From UKL13-2 sp043773745 (GTDB taxonomy: Bacteria; Pseudomonadota; Gammaproteobacteria; Burkholderiales; Usitatibacteraceae): a stretch of DNA of 64,000 nt. The translations under genes and the position numbers were made by a program. The notes below the pieces were generated by a model. It searched no databases. It was given only the letters and a program-made list of their open reading frames with translations, and had not been told where the DNA came from. Positions 1 through 9,367 of this stretch are shown one piece after another. Position 1 is the first letter of the stretch. Each line of letters begins with the position of its first letter. The stretch is from contig JAYVEV010000129.1 in assembly GCA_043773745.1 (NCBI GenBank), positions 11,416-75,415 of the forward strand. Direction: 5' to 3'.

Positions 1-273
1 CTGCACCACGATGCCCGGTACCCGATTCAGCGCCTCAGAAAGATTAACCTGCAGCTTGCCTTCACTTATGGTGGCTGCGTCAATTCGATCAATCGCCATC
101 GGCAGATTGAAGCCGTCCTGCGCCACGCGAGTGGCGCTGATCACCAGTGGCGGGATGTTGCTGACCTTGGGGGGCTGTGCAGTATCTGCAGATACACCGG
201 TTTCGGCGTGCGCATTGGCAAGAAAAATGGGCAGGGCTGCAAAAGCCCGACGCGCAAGAGTACAAAATTTCAT
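1..273 (-). CDS. TonB-dependent outer-membrane receptor, N-terminal fragment (runs off window)
   Basis: Reading the minus strand from the ATG at 273 gives 91 uninterrupted codons to the window edge. The fragment has a Sec-type signal peptide (about residues 1-23, ending AHA), then a TonB-box-like stretch PPLVISATRV (residues 41-50) and the start of a plug domain (LSEALNRVPGIVVQ, residues 78-91). This order is that of TonB-dependent receptors, which import siderophores, cobalamin or other scarce ligands using TonB-ExbBD energy. The remainder of the plug and the beta-barrel lie outside the window, so the substrate cannot be judged. No canonical iron-box operator was recognised upstream. Confidence 0.8.
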   Translation of the reverse strand, partial: MKFCTLARRAFAALPIFLANAHAETGVSADTAQPPKVSNIPPLVISATRVAQDGFNLPMAIDRIDAATISEGKLQVNLSEALNRVPGIVVQ

Positions 274-614
274 CACAGTTCCCAAAATTATTGCCGCGCA
301 CCCCAATTTTTAGAAGGCGTGGCGGGTCGATGCGTATCTTACGCTGCGCGCTTATTTTTCTTTGTGTTGATTTTTCTGCCAGTACGATAAATGACATCAG
401 AAAAATATAAAATGATAAATCGCTATTATCCACGGGCATCTTCAGCCAAAAATGCCTGAAGATACCCGTCGTTATTAGACTTATAATAAAAATATATACT
501 TGGCTGTCAGCCGTAAAGCTGACCTCAGGGCGAACTGGTTCTGGTGGTAGAGTCTCACCCTTGCCTTGCTTGCGCTAATTTTCCCGTATCCCAACGCCAC
601 ACAAAGAATTCCCT
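274..614. other. Divergent intergenic region between receptor gene and ycaO
   Basis: This 341-base stretch separates two divergently transcribed genes and should hold both promoters. It is AT-rich around 340-420 and contains the long imperfect inverted repeat at 423-478. I see no supported small gene or RNA in it. Confidence 0.6.
423..478. repeat. Long imperfect inverted repeat, copy A of a dispersed family
   Basis: Arms of 23 bases (423-445 and 456-478) pair at 19 of 23 positions around the loop CCAAAAATGC. The apical core GCCAAAAATGC flanked by TTCA/TGAA also appears in the intergenic hairpins near 9862, 36252 and 57486, suggesting one repeat family. Confidence 0.6.
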
Positions 615-2336
615 ATGACCACCGATACCTTTATTCCCGGCAAAGACGCCTCTCTTGAATCGACCATCGCCACTATGCAGACCAAACTGGCGGCGCGGGG
701 TTTTAAACTGAATGAGTCGTCTCTGCTGCATGAGGTTGATGGCATCTGGTCAACCCATATGAAAGACCATGAATGTCCGATGCTGTTTTCAAACGGCAAG
801 GGCGCGACTGAACTGGCGGCGCGGGCCAGTGCCTACGGTGAATTTTTTGAACGTCTCGGCACGCATTATTTCTGGACGCATTTTTATCTGGGAGAGACCC
901 GTGCCAACCGGCCGTTCGTGCACTACCCGCAAGAGCGCTGGTTCGCGCCATCGGCCGATGGCAAGTGGCCGCAGGAAATGCTGAATCCCGAGTTGCATGC
1001 TTTCTATAACCCGCAGGGCGAGATTGATGGCGAAGTATTGGTGGACCTGAATTCCGGCAATGTGGCAAGGGGCATTTGCACGCTGCCATACCAACGCCTG
1101 CGTGACGGTACCGAGACTTTTATCCCGGTGAACATCATTGGCAATCTGTATGTCAGCAACGGTATGGCCGCGGGTAATACCTTGATGGAAGCGCGCACCC
1201 AGGCCTTGTCCGAAATTTTTGAGCGGCATGTGAAGTACCGTATTATTAGCGAAGGCTTGTGTCTGCCGGAAGTGCCAGATGATGTGATCTCGCACTTTCC
1301 CAATATCCGCGCGGGTATTGATGGATTGAGAAAAGCTGGTTTTGGCATTCTAGTCAAAGACGCCTCACTCGGCGGCCAATATCCGGTGATGAATGTCACG
1401 TTGGTACACCCGAAAGATCAGGGTGTGTTCTCAAGTTATGGCGCGCATCCGCGTTTCGAGATCGCGCTGGAGCGGGCCATGACCGAGCTGCTGCAAGGTC
1501 GCGCACTTGATTCGCTCGAAGGCTTTCCCGAGCCCGGCTTTGATATGGAGGAAATTAATGCCGTGAATAATCTGGAAATTCACTTCGTAGATTCGAGTGG
1601 CGTTATCAGCTGGAATTTCATGGGTGATACGCCCGACTTCGCGTTTACGGACTGGAATTTCAGCACCACCACGGAAGAAGATTATCAATGGCTGGTCAAT
1701 TGTATTCACAGTGAAGGCCGAGATATTTATGTGGCCGACTTCAGCGAACAGGGCGCTTATAGCTGCCGCATTTTAGTGCCTGGCATGTCCGAAATTTATC
1801 CGGTCGAAGATCTCGAATGGGAAAACAACAGTGTGGGCAATTCGCTGCGTCCCGCACTGGTGCGCTTGCCGGAATTGACTGAAGCCGAATGTTCCGAGTT
1901 GCTCGCTAATTTGCAAACCATCAACATGGGCGATGATCGTCCGCTGTGGGAGATTTTAGGGCTCGCCATTCCGGACAATACGCCGTGGAAGCAACTGCGT
2001 ATCGGTGAATTGAAAACCCTGCTGGCGCTTGCTGTCAATGATGAAGAAGCCATCTTGGAAGGTTGCGACTGGATCCATCATTTCGCCGATCTGGCCCCCG
2101 CGCGCCGCCTCGTCTATCGCTGCATCGAAAGCATGCTCAATGTGGAGGACGTAGAGAACTATCGTCGTTCTTTGGTGCTGTTGTATGGGGCTGAAACCGT
2201 GCGCCAGGCCGAGGCACTGATCAATCGCCGCGAGCGCTTCTTTGGATTGGATACCTTGGGTACGGACATGCAGGGCAGCGCGATGCATCAAACACTGCTG
2301 ACGGCTTACGACAAATTGTTTGCCGCTGATCGCTAG
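615..2336 (+). CDS. ycaO: YcaO-domain protein, ribosomal protein S12 methylthiotransferase accessory factor type
   Basis: The 573-residue product matches the length and N-terminus of E. coli YcaO (FIPGKDA near residue 6, NGKGATE near 60, then a glutamate-rich GEFFERL segment that forms the unusual YcaO ATP-binding site). YcaO-fold proteins activate amide carbonyls with ATP; the E. coli protein is known to promote beta-methylthiolation of ribosomal protein S12 by RimO. There is no azoline-type dehydrogenase or precursor-peptide gene beside it, so a housekeeping role is more likely than RiPP biosynthesis. The start at 615 gives the conserved N-terminus. rimO is not in this window. Confidence 0.88.
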   Translation: MTTDTFIPGKDASLESTIATMQTKLAARGFKLNESSLLHEVDGIWSTHMKDHECPMLFSNGKGATELAARASAYGEFFERLGTHYFWTHFYLGETRANRPFVHYPQERWFAPSADGKWPQEMLNPELHAFYNPQGEIDGEVLVDLNSGNVARGICTLPYQRLRDGTETFIPVNIIGNLYVSNGMAAGNTLMEARTQALSEIFERHVKYRIISEGLCLPEVPDDVISHFPNIRAGIDGLRKAGFGILVKDASLGGQYPVMNVTLVHPKDQGVFSSYGAHPRFEIALERAMTELLQGRALDSLEGFPEPGFDMEEINAVNNLEIHFVDSSGVISWNFMGDTPDFAFTDWNFSTTTEEDYQWLVNCIHSEGRDIYVADFSEQGAYSCRILVPGMSEIYPVEDLEWENNSVGNSLRPALVRLPELTEAECSELLANLQTINMGDDRPLWEILGLAIPDNTPWKQLRIGELKTLLALAVNDEEAILEGCDWIHHFADLAPARRLVYRCIESMLNVEDVENYRRSLVLLYGAETVRQAEALINRRERFFGLDTLGTDMQGSAMHQTLLTAYDKLFAADR

Positions 2337-2348
2337 ACTTTACCAGTC

Positions 2349-2942
2349 ATGATGCATTTCCCGTTCGAGTCCACTAATCGCGCTCTGTTTCTGGCCATCA
2401 ATGCACCAGCCGATCTGGCGGGTGTCAGTCTGAGTTTCGCCATGATGGCCAGCAATTACCTGGTTTTTTTGCTGGCGGCATTATTGCTGTGGACTTGGAT
2501 TCGCCGTCGGCCGTTCGAGCGACGATGGTTGCTGACAGTGGCGATTGCAGCGCTGTTGGCGCTGTCGCTAAATACCCTGATTGGGATGCTTGCCCCGCAT
2601 CCGCGTCCCTTCATGGTGCCTATCGGCCATACCTTTATTCCGCATGATCCTGAAGCCAGTTTCCCCAGCGATCATGCCACGTTGATGTGGACGTTTGCAT
2701 GGGGCCTTTATTGGCTGCCCGCATTGCGCCGCATCGGCTATGTTGCAATTGTCCTTGCGGCATTCACCAGCTGGGGCAGGGTGTTTCTGGGTGTGCATTT
2801 CCCGTTCGATATGGTGGGCTCGATGGTTGTTGCTGTTATTTCGCTGATGCTGGTACGGCCATGGCAGCCGTGGATTGATGCGCGTCTGTCGCCGCTGGCG
2901 GAGCGTGTTCATGTCAGTATGTTTGGGAAATGGCTTAAATAA
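2349..2942 (+). CDS. PAP2-family membrane phosphatase (undecaprenyl-diphosphatase-like)
   Basis: A 197-residue hydrophobic protein with about five to six membrane segments and the three phosphatase signature blocks: HPRPF (84-88, second half of motif 1), PSDH (106-109, motif 2) and GRVFLGVHFPFD (143-154, motif 3 with the catalytic His). Size and motif spacing resemble YbjG/BcrC undecaprenyl pyrophosphate phosphatases, which recycle the lipid carrier of cell-wall synthesis and can confer bacitracin resistance. Other PAP2 substrates cannot be excluded. It lies 12 bases after ycaO and may be co-transcribed with it. Confidence 0.8.
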   Translation: MMHFPFESTNRALFLAINAPADLAGVSLSFAMMASNYLVFLLAALLLWTWIRRRPFERRWLLTVAIAALLALSLNTLIGMLAPHPRPFMVPIGHTFIPHDPEASFPSDHATLMWTFAWGLYWLPALRRIGYVAIVLAAFTSWGRVFLGVHFPFDMVGSMVVAVISLMLVRPWQPWIDARLSPLAERVHVSMFGKWLK

Positions 2943-3102
2943 GTCACAGCAGTAAGAGGCGCGCATTGATCTGGCGCAGCAGACTCAACATAACCGTTGA
3001 TACGCTGGACGCCGGTAAATTACCGGTATATCTTCACGTAGCGGTCGCCGGCAGATTGGGTTGACCTATAAAATGAGCTGTTAACTTGGAGGAATGCCTC
3101 AA

Positions 3103-4062
3103 ATGAAAAAAATATTTTTCGCGGTGTGTGGTGGTTTGGTACTTTTAGTATCGTCGCTGACCGCGTTTGCGCAAGCAGGCTATCCCGATAAACCTGTGCG
3201 CTACATCATCCCATTTGCGCCGGGTGGTGAATCGGATATTGCTGCGCGATTCCAGCAACTGGTGTTCAAGAAAAAATACCACCAGGAAATGATTGTTGAA
3301 TCAAAGCCGGGCGGTGGTGGTTCGCTGGCATGGTCATTGGCCAACACCTATCCAGGTGATGGCTATACATTGATCAGTACTAACCTTCCGCATTTGGTGT
3401 TGCAGCCGCTTGAAGGAACCGTGCAGTACAAAACTGACGATATCAATAATGTGTATTTCTACCACTACACGCCAGATGCGATTGTGGTGCGCAATGAAAG
3501 CCCGTTCAAGACATATCAGGATCTGGTGAAGGCGGCTAAGGTCAAAGCTGAGGCAGTATCGATGGCGGGCTCAGGTACCAATTCTGCCAATCATGTGGCC
3601 AATGTGCGCCTCGAAGGCGCAGCAGGTATCAAGCTTAATTACGTGCCATTCAAAGGCACCGGTGATCTGGTGTCTTCGCTGCTGGGCGGTCATGTGGATG
3701 CAGCGATGTCGTATGTGACTCTGGCCATTGCCCAAAAGGGACGCACGCGCATGCTGGCTATTGCCACCGAAAAACGTCATCCGCAGTTCCCTGATACCCC
3801 GACCTTCAAAGAGCTGGGGATCGACTGGGTTGACGGCGCATATCGTGGCGTCGCGGTGCCGAAATCAACCCCGCCTGAATTGCGCAAACGCATCTCGGAT
3901 ATTTTTGCCGAGATCAACAAAGACCCCGAATTTCGCCAGCGGATGGCTGACGGCGGTTTTGAAATCATCGATGTGCCGGTGGAAAAAGTGCCCGCATTTA
4001 TGGCCGACCGCACCAAGGTTTATTCGGACATCGCCAAGCGCATGGGCCTCACTGGCAAGTGA
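3103..4062 (+). CDS. Bug/TctC-family periplasmic substrate-binding protein
   Basis: The 319-residue protein begins with a typical signal peptide (MKKIFFAVCGG to a cleavage site after AFAQ) and continues with the family core, including YPDKPVRYIIPFAPGGESDIAAR. I chose ATG 3103 because GGAGG (3088-3092) sits 10 bases before it; the ATG at 3094 is only one base from that site. Bug proteins are the solute receptors of tripartite tricarboxylate transporters and are greatly expanded, usually as orphans, in Burkholderiales. No tctA or tctB lies nearby, so this is an orphan receptor with unknown ligand (typically a carboxylate or a nicotinate-like compound). Confidence 0.88.
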   Translation: MKKIFFAVCGGLVLLVSSLTAFAQAGYPDKPVRYIIPFAPGGESDIAARFQQLVFKKKYHQEMIVESKPGGGGSLAWSLANTYPGDGYTLISTNLPHLVLQPLEGTVQYKTDDINNVYFYHYTPDAIVVRNESPFKTYQDLVKAAKVKAEAVSMAGSGTNSANHVANVRLEGAAGIKLNYVPFKGTGDLVSSLLGGHVDAAMSYVTLAIAQKGRTRMLAIATEKRHPQFPDTPTFKELGIDWVDGAYRGVAVPKSTPPELRKRISDIFAEINKDPEFRQRMADGGFEIIDVPVEKVPAFMADRTKVYSDIAKRMGLTGK

Positions 4063-4126
4063 TCGTAAAGTTTTTTTGGGACAACACGCTTTAGGCAACA
4101 GGCTTAGAAAATATTGAAAGGGATTT

Positions 4127-5005
4127 ATGGAAATTATGTCAGCACAATTTCTGCAAGCGCTGCTTGCTATCATTGCGATTGACCTGGTGCTTGCGGGGGA
4201 TAACGCAATCGTGATCGGCCTTGCCGCGCGCGGTTTACCGGTGGACCTGCAAAAAAAGGCTATTTTCTGGGGCGCCATCGGCGCAGTGGCGGTGCGGGCC
4301 ATTCTGACGATGGGTGTTGTCTGGCTGTTGAAAATTCCGGGCTTCCTGTTGGTTGGCGGCGTGGCGCTGATCTGGATTGCGTATCAGCTGGTGGCCGACG
4401 AGGGCGGTGGCGATCATGACAATGTGGTGCCCGTGACAACCCTGCGTCAGGCGCTACAAACCATCATTATTGCCGATACGATTATGGGTGTTGATAACGT
4501 GCTCGCCGTCGCGGGCGCTGCACATGGCAGCTTTTTGCTGGTGGTGATTGGCTTGTTGGTCAGTATTCCCATTGTGATGTGGGGCTCGACACTCATCCTA
4601 AAATGGTCCGAACGGTTCCCGATCATTATTACTGGTGGCGCCGGCGTCCTCGGCTGGACAGCGGCGAAAATGATCATGACCGAACCGCTGATCAAGCATT
4701 TCTTCGACGAGCACCACGGCTGGCGCATGATGCTGTATGTTTTTTGTATCGGCATTGTCATCTGCATTCCGTTGCTCAGACGCCTGCAGGGAAAGCTGGC
4801 GTCGATGCCAGTTTGCCTCGGGTTCACTATTGTCTGGTTGGCGGTTTTTGATTACCTTGAGGAATACACGGCTGCCAAATATTTCCCGGACGGTGATACA
4901 CCGATCGCCATGGATCTGATTGATCTCGTCATGTGGCTGGGCTGGATTCCGTTTGTGATGATGCTAGACCGCACGCTTAGCGCGCGCCGAATTGTGGCGA
5001 AGTAG
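4127..5005 (+). CDS. TerC-family integral membrane protein (metal-ion handling)
   Basis: A 292-residue polytopic protein of TerC/YjbE type. It has the two inverted family motifs with acidic residues in membrane segments: DLVLAGDNAIVIGLA (about 19-33) and DTIMGVDNVLAVAGAA in the second half, which are thought to bind divalent cation. TerC proteins are linked to tellurite resistance, and several homologues export Mn2+ or metalate secreted enzymes. Upstream I see no recognisable yybP-ykoY manganese riboswitch. The ribosome-binding site AAAGGGA lies just before the ATG. The following hydrolase starts 41 bases downstream, so a shared transcript is plausible. Confidence 0.85.
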   Translation: MEIMSAQFLQALLAIIAIDLVLAGDNAIVIGLAARGLPVDLQKKAIFWGAIGAVAVRAILTMGVVWLLKIPGFLLVGGVALIWIAYQLVADEGGGDHDNVVPVTTLRQALQTIIIADTIMGVDNVLAVAGAAHGSFLLVVIGLLVSIPIVMWGSTLILKWSERFPIIITGGAGVLGWTAAKMIMTEPLIKHFFDEHHGWRMMLYVFCIGIVICIPLLRRLQGKLASMPVCLGFTIVWLAVFDYLEEYTAAKYFPDGDTPIAMDLIDLVMWLGWIPFVMMLDRTLSARRIVAK

Positions 5006-5046
5006 TCGCCGTATTTTTTGATGAAACCATAATATTAAGGACCATC

Positions 5047-5940
5047 ATGCAACGTAAAACTGTTAGTGATTTTGATCCCGAAGTCATGAAGCTTTTTGAC
5101 CAATATGTGCACGGTGTGATTGATCGTCGCGGGTTTTTATCCGGTGCGACCAAGTACGCGGTCGGCGGGGTGTCGGCCACCATGCTGCTCGACATGTTGA
5201 GCCCCCGATTTGCCGAGGCACAGCAAATCAAAAAAGACGATTCCCGCATTGTCGCCAAGTTTGTTGAGTACGCCTCTCCCGATGGTAGCGGCAAGGTGCG
5301 CGGCTATTTGGTGATGCCCGCCAAGCGGACAGGCAAGCTGCCAGCGGTGTTGGTGGTGCACGAAAATCGCGGCCTCAATCCGCATATCGAAGATATTGCG
5401 CGACGCGTGGCACTGGATAATTTCATTGCTTTTGCCCCCGATGCGCTGACCCCCGCAGGCGGTTATCCCGGCGATGAAGATAAAGCGCGCGAGCTATTCG
5501 CCAAGCTTGATCCGGCGAAGGCGCGGATGGATTTCGTGGCGGCTGCGGGTTTCCTGAAAACGTTGCCGGAGAGTAGCGGTAAAGTCGGTGTGGTCGGTTT
5601 TTGTTATGGCGGTGGCATCGCCAATTTTCTGGCCACACAGCTGGCTGATCTCGGTGGTGCGGTGCCGTTCTATGGCTCTCAACCCAAAGTCGAAGATGCG
5701 GCGAGGATTAAGGCGCCGCTATTGGTGCAATACGCGGGCAATGACGAGCGCATCAACGCGGGTTGGCCTGCGTATGAAGCAGCGTTGAAAGCGGCTAAGC
5801 TGAAATATGAAATGTTCACCTATGCCAATACGCAGCACGGCTTCAACAACGACACTACCCCGCGCTATGACGAAGCGGCTGCCAAATTGGCGTGGACGCG
5901 CACGATCGAGTTTTTCAATAAAAATCTGCGGATGACCTAG
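5047..5940 (+). CDS. Exported dienelactone hydrolase family protein
   Basis: This 297-residue alpha/beta hydrolase has the dienelactone hydrolase triad: Cys186 in GFCYGGG, Asp233 in AGNDERIN and His264 in QHGFNND, plus the conserved Glu106 of VHENRG. An N-terminal extension of about 57 residues contains RRGFLSGATKYAVGG, a twin-arginine-like motif followed by a hydrophobic stretch and an AEA cleavage site, so the enzyme is probably exported folded by Tat. Classical family members open dienelactone in chlorocatechol degradation, but the exported clade acts on unknown esters or lactones. No catechol pathway genes are adjacent. Confidence 0.85.
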   Translation: MQRKTVSDFDPEVMKLFDQYVHGVIDRRGFLSGATKYAVGGVSATMLLDMLSPRFAEAQQIKKDDSRIVAKFVEYASPDGSGKVRGYLVMPAKRTGKLPAVLVVHENRGLNPHIEDIARRVALDNFIAFAPDALTPAGGYPGDEDKARELFAKLDPAKARMDFVAAAGFLKTLPESSGKVGVVGFCYGGGIANFLATQLADLGGAVPFYGSQPKVEDAARIKAPLLVQYAGNDERINAGWPAYEAALKAAKLKYEMFTYANTQHGFNNDTTPRYDEAAAKLAWTRTIEFFNKNLRMT

Positions 5941-5991
5941 AGAGAGCTCAAGAGGGCACAAGAAAACGAAACGCACGCCTAGGAATCATGC

Positions 5992-6720
5992 ATGCCGCGT
6001 TTTTCTCTCATCATCCCCGCCTACAACGAAGCCGGTTGGTTACCTGCGCTGCTTGATACGGTCGACGTGGCGCGTGCGAGCTATCGTGGTGGAGGTGAAG
6101 CAATTGAAGTCATCGTGGCCGATAATGCCTCAACTGATGCCACCGCCACGATCGCCCGCGAACGCGGCTGTTGCGTGGTGTTTGTCGAGACGCGTGCCAT
6201 TGCCGCGGCGCGCAATGGCGGGGCGGCAATTGCGCAGGGCGAAATCGTGTGTTTCATTGATGCGGATTCGCGTATTCATCCACAAACATTCAATGCGATT
6301 GAAGCAACGCTGGCGTCGGGTCGTGTCATTGCAGGCGCTACCGGGGTCCATCCTGACCGTTGGTCACTGGGCCTGTTGGCGACATGGCTGGTGGCACTGC
6401 CCATCATGTATCTGATGGGTCTTGATGCAGGTGTGGTGTTCTGTCGGCGCGCTGATTTTGAAACGGTTTGCGGCTACGACGAGAGCCTGTTATATGCCGA
6501 GGATATCAAGATCTTGGTTGACCTGAAACGTCTGGGCCGTAAACGTGGCCAACACTTTGCCCGCCCCAAGGGGGCGCAGGCGATTACCTCGGCCCGCAAG
6601 TTCGACAAGCATGGTGACTGGCATTATTTCTTGCGTATGCCGCGCGTGGCGTTCTGGATGCTGATCGATAAGCGCCGCGTGGAAAAATTCACCCGTGCTT
6701 ACTGGTACGAAGACCGCTAG
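5992..6720 (+). CDS. Family 2 glycosyltransferase
   Basis: A 242-residue GT-A glycosyltransferase starting with the typical SLIIPAYNEAGWLPALL, then a nucleotide-sugar binding block VADNASTDATATIARERG, the metal-binding DADSRIHP motif near residue 89, and a hydrophobic stretch near residues 126-140 that may associate with the membrane. The acceptor is unknown: no polysaccharide or lipopolysaccharide cluster surrounds it. It starts 51 bases after the hydrolase gene. Confidence 0.85.
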   Translation: MPRFSLIIPAYNEAGWLPALLDTVDVARASYRGGGEAIEVIVADNASTDATATIARERGCCVVFVETRAIAAARNGGAAIAQGEIVCFIDADSRIHPQTFNAIEATLASGRVIAGATGVHPDRWSLGLLATWLVALPIMYLMGLDAGVVFCRRADFETVCGYDESLLYAEDIKILVDLKRLGRKRGQHFARPKGAQAITSARKFDKHGDWHYFLRMPRVAFWMLIDKRRVEKFTRAYWYEDR

Positions 6721-6912
6721 CGCTGCGATTGGTCATGCCTGCTAACTGGGGACGACATGATTTGTATCCATACCCCGACAGAGTGGGCCCAAAATCAATC
6801 TCATGCGTTTGTAGGACAAACACTTGCACTTTTGGTGATGATGGCTGGCATGAGTAACATCAGTCTGTGACTATCCTTTACATTGATAAAAATTCTATTC
6901 TGCGGAGGCAGC

Positions 6913-8337
6913 GTGCAGGTTTTGAAAATGGGTTCGCCTGGTAAATACCGCTTCAAATTGGCGCTCGCTACACTGGGCTTATGCTTGGCAGCGGGCTGTA
7001 GCTCGCTGCCTAAGGTGGACGATATAGCATCGACACCAGCTTCATCACAACCAGCACAACCGCTGCAACTCGACGGCGCGAAAGGCGCCTTATCGGTCGA
7101 GCAGAGCAAGGCGGTGCTCAAAAAAATAAGTCGTCGCAGTCCTGAAACTAATATTTTTGATTGGCATCTTGCGCTGGAAGAATCGATTGCGCCAACTCGT
7201 TTGGTGGTTGGCAACAAGGTAGTCCTGTTTCAGGATGGCGCCAGCACTTATGCGGCGATGTACAAAGCGATTGCCCAGGCCAAGGACCATATCAATATGG
7301 AAACCTACATCATCGAAGATGATGAGGTGGGCCGTAATTTTGCCCGTGTGCTGATCGATAAGCAAAAATCAGGGGTGCAGGTCAATCTCATTTACGACAG
7401 TGTTGGCTCCATCAATACACCGCGAGAATTTTTCAATCATTTGACTGAAAACGGTGTCCATGTGCTGGAATTTAATCCTGTCAATCCGCTTGCCGCAAAA
7501 AAAGGCTGGCAAATAAACCAACGCGATCATCGCAAGCTGCTCATCATCGACGGGCAAATTGCTTTCTTGGGCGGCATCAATATCAGCGCCGTCTATTCGG
7601 GCGGGTCAGCTTCCCGGCGCTCTCTACCCGCAGGCGAAATGGCAAAAGTTCCATGGCGCGATACGCATATGCAAATCGACGGGCCGGTGGTTGCTAACTT
7701 CCAGAAACTTTTTATCGAGACCTGGACCAAGCAGAAAGGCGCGGCGCTGGCCGAGAGGCGTTATTTTCCAGCACTGAAAGAAAAAGGCCGGGAAGTCATC
7801 CGTGCCATTGGCAGCTCATCTGATGAAGGCACCACCCAGATGTACACCACCTTAATTTCCGCGATCAACAGCGCCGAAACGGAGGTCTATCTGACCAACG
7901 CCTATTTCGTGCCAGATGAACAGCTGCTGGCAGCATTGCAGGATGCAGTAAAGCGTGGCGTCGATGTGAAAATTATTTTGCCCGGCAAAACCGATTCCGG
8001 TCTGGTATTCCATGCCGGTCGCTCGTACTACACAGGTTTGCTGAAAGACGGCATCAAAATTTATGAGCGCCGCGAGAAATTGCTGCACGCAAAAACCGCA
8101 TTGATTGACGGTGTGTGGTCTACCGTCGGCTCGACCAATCTCGATTGGCGCAGCTTCTTGCATAACGATGAAATCAACGCCGTCATTTTGGGAACCGAAT
8201 TTGCTGATCAAATGAAGGCCATGTTCGAAAAGGATCTGGCTGAATCTGAACTAATCACGCTGGAGCAATGGCGCAATCGCCCGCTGACTCTGCGCATCAA
8301 GGAAACCGCCGCACGACTATGGGCCTACTGGCTATGA
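6913..8337 (+). CDS. Phospholipase D / cardiolipin synthase-like lipoprotein
   Basis: The 474-residue product has two HKD phosphodiesterase motifs, HRKLLIIDG (about residue 205) and HAKTALIDG (about residue 391), the layout of bacterial cardiolipin synthases. GTG 6913 is chosen because GGAGG at 6904-6908 precedes it; the in-frame ATG 6928 is an alternative. The N-terminus is a lipoprotein signal ending LAAGC-SS, so the protein should be lipid-anchored in the periplasm rather than being an inner-membrane synthase with two membrane helices. It probably remodels phospholipids. The next gene (an exported unknown) follows 49 bases later. Confidence 0.85.
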   Translation: MQVLKMGSPGKYRFKLALATLGLCLAAGCSSLPKVDDIASTPASSQPAQPLQLDGAKGALSVEQSKAVLKKISRRSPETNIFDWHLALEESIAPTRLVVGNKVVLFQDGASTYAAMYKAIAQAKDHINMETYIIEDDEVGRNFARVLIDKQKSGVQVNLIYDSVGSINTPREFFNHLTENGVHVLEFNPVNPLAAKKGWQINQRDHRKLLIIDGQIAFLGGINISAVYSGGSASRRSLPAGEMAKVPWRDTHMQIDGPVVANFQKLFIETWTKQKGAALAERRYFPALKEKGREVIRAIGSSSDEGTTQMYTTLISAINSAETEVYLTNAYFVPDEQLLAALQDAVKRGVDVKIILPGKTDSGLVFHAGRSYYTGLLKDGIKIYERREKLLHAKTALIDGVWSTVGSTNLDWRSFLHNDEINAVILGTEFADQMKAMFEKDLAESELITLEQWRNRPLTLRIKETAARLWAYWL

Positions 8338-8386
8338 TCCTGCGTCATCTTCTCGCTCACCGCTGTTGTCAACAAGGCCATACATC

Positions 8387-9343
8387 ATGAACCGTCATTC
8401 AACAATTACTGGCAATGGGCTCATTTTTGCCGCCGCCACTTTATGGATAGCAAGCGCCTCGTTTGCTTGGAGCGCAGCAACAGCTGCAACAACCGATGTG
8501 GCTGATTCGGCCGGTTCGAGTTCGGCAGCTGCAATCACCTTAAAGCAGCGTTACGAAGCACTGCGCCCGCAACTAGCCAATAGCGTATTCAAGCGTCCGC
8601 TGGTGATTGAATCGCAGCAGTCGTCTAGCGACGTCAAGGGAGAAATTTACGCCCTGATCAAGCAGCCGTTTGCCACAGTTAATGCGACGCTGGGTACCTC
8701 ACAGGCCTGGTGCGATGTTCTGATACTGCATCTGAATACCAAATACTGCCGGATCAAGGATGGGCAAGACAGCGCCGCCGGAAGCACCACACTGCTGATG
8801 AATGTCGGTAAGAAATATGACCAACCGCTCGAGGATTCTTATCAGCTTGCGTTTGTGTGGCGCGCAGCCCAGCGCAAAGCTGATTTTTTGCAAGTGATTA
8901 TGTCGGCCGAATCGGGCCCGCTTGGTACCCGCAATTATCGGATAGTGCTGGAAGCGGTGCCGATTGATGCCAGTACAACATTCCTGCATTTATCCTACGC
9001 CTACGGCTTTGGTGCTACCGGAAAATTCGCCATGCAGACCTACCTGGGCACGATTGGCCGCAATAAAGTCGGTTTTACGATTATGGGCCAACAGCCTGAC
9101 AATCAGCCAGCTTACGTTGATGGCATGCGTGGCTTGGTGGAGCGCAATACCATGCGTTACTACTTGGCGATTGAGGCTTATCTGGGGGCTTTGAAGGTGC
9201 CTGCCCAGGCGCAATTCGAAAAGCGTATTGCCGATTGGTTTACGGCAGTCGAGCGTTATCCTCGACAACTGCATGAAATGGAACAGCGCGAATATCTCGA
9301 CATGAAACGCATGGAATATCGCCGTCAGCAAGCACCGTTATAG
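8387..9343 (+). CDS. Conserved-looking exported protein of unknown function
   Basis: I do not recognise the family. The 318-residue protein starts at ATG 8387 with a hydrophobic signal sequence (LIFAAATLWIASASFAWSAA) and an Ala/Ser-rich linker. The mature part contains two cysteines close together (QAWCDVLILHLNTKYCR) that could form a disulfide, a Tyr/Gly-rich segment (LSYAYGFGATGKFAMQTYLG), and a basic, glutamine-rich C-terminus (EMEQREYLDMKRMEYRRQQ). Its position directly after the PLD-like lipoprotein suggests a linked envelope role, but this is inference. Confidence 0.65.
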   Translation: MNRHSTITGNGLIFAAATLWIASASFAWSAATAATTDVADSAGSSSAAAITLKQRYEALRPQLANSVFKRPLVIESQQSSSDVKGEIYALIKQPFATVNATLGTSQAWCDVLILHLNTKYCRIKDGQDSAAGSTTLLMNVGKKYDQPLEDSYQLAFVWRAAQRKADFLQVIMSAESGPLGTRNYRIVLEAVPIDASTTFLHLSYAYGFGATGKFAMQTYLGTIGRNKVGFTIMGQQPDNQPAYVDGMRGLVERNTMRYYLAIEAYLGALKVPAQAQFEKRIADWFTAVERYPRQLHEMEQREYLDMKRMEYRRQQAPL

Positions 9344-9367
9344 CAAGCGACGCCGAATAAGCAGCGT

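Noticed and set aside
11..313. Plus-strand open frame at the left edge
   Set aside because: It is the antisense of the receptor fragment read from 273 on the minus strand, which has a signal peptide and TonB box.
615..2336. YcaO as part of a RiPP biosynthetic cluster
   Set aside because: No precursor peptide, dehydrogenase or docking protein nearby, and the length and N-terminus match the housekeeping S12-accessory type.
3990..4126. Search for a yybP-ykoY manganese riboswitch before the TerC gene
   Set aside because: The gap is only 64 bases and shows no characteristic stems or conserved loops.
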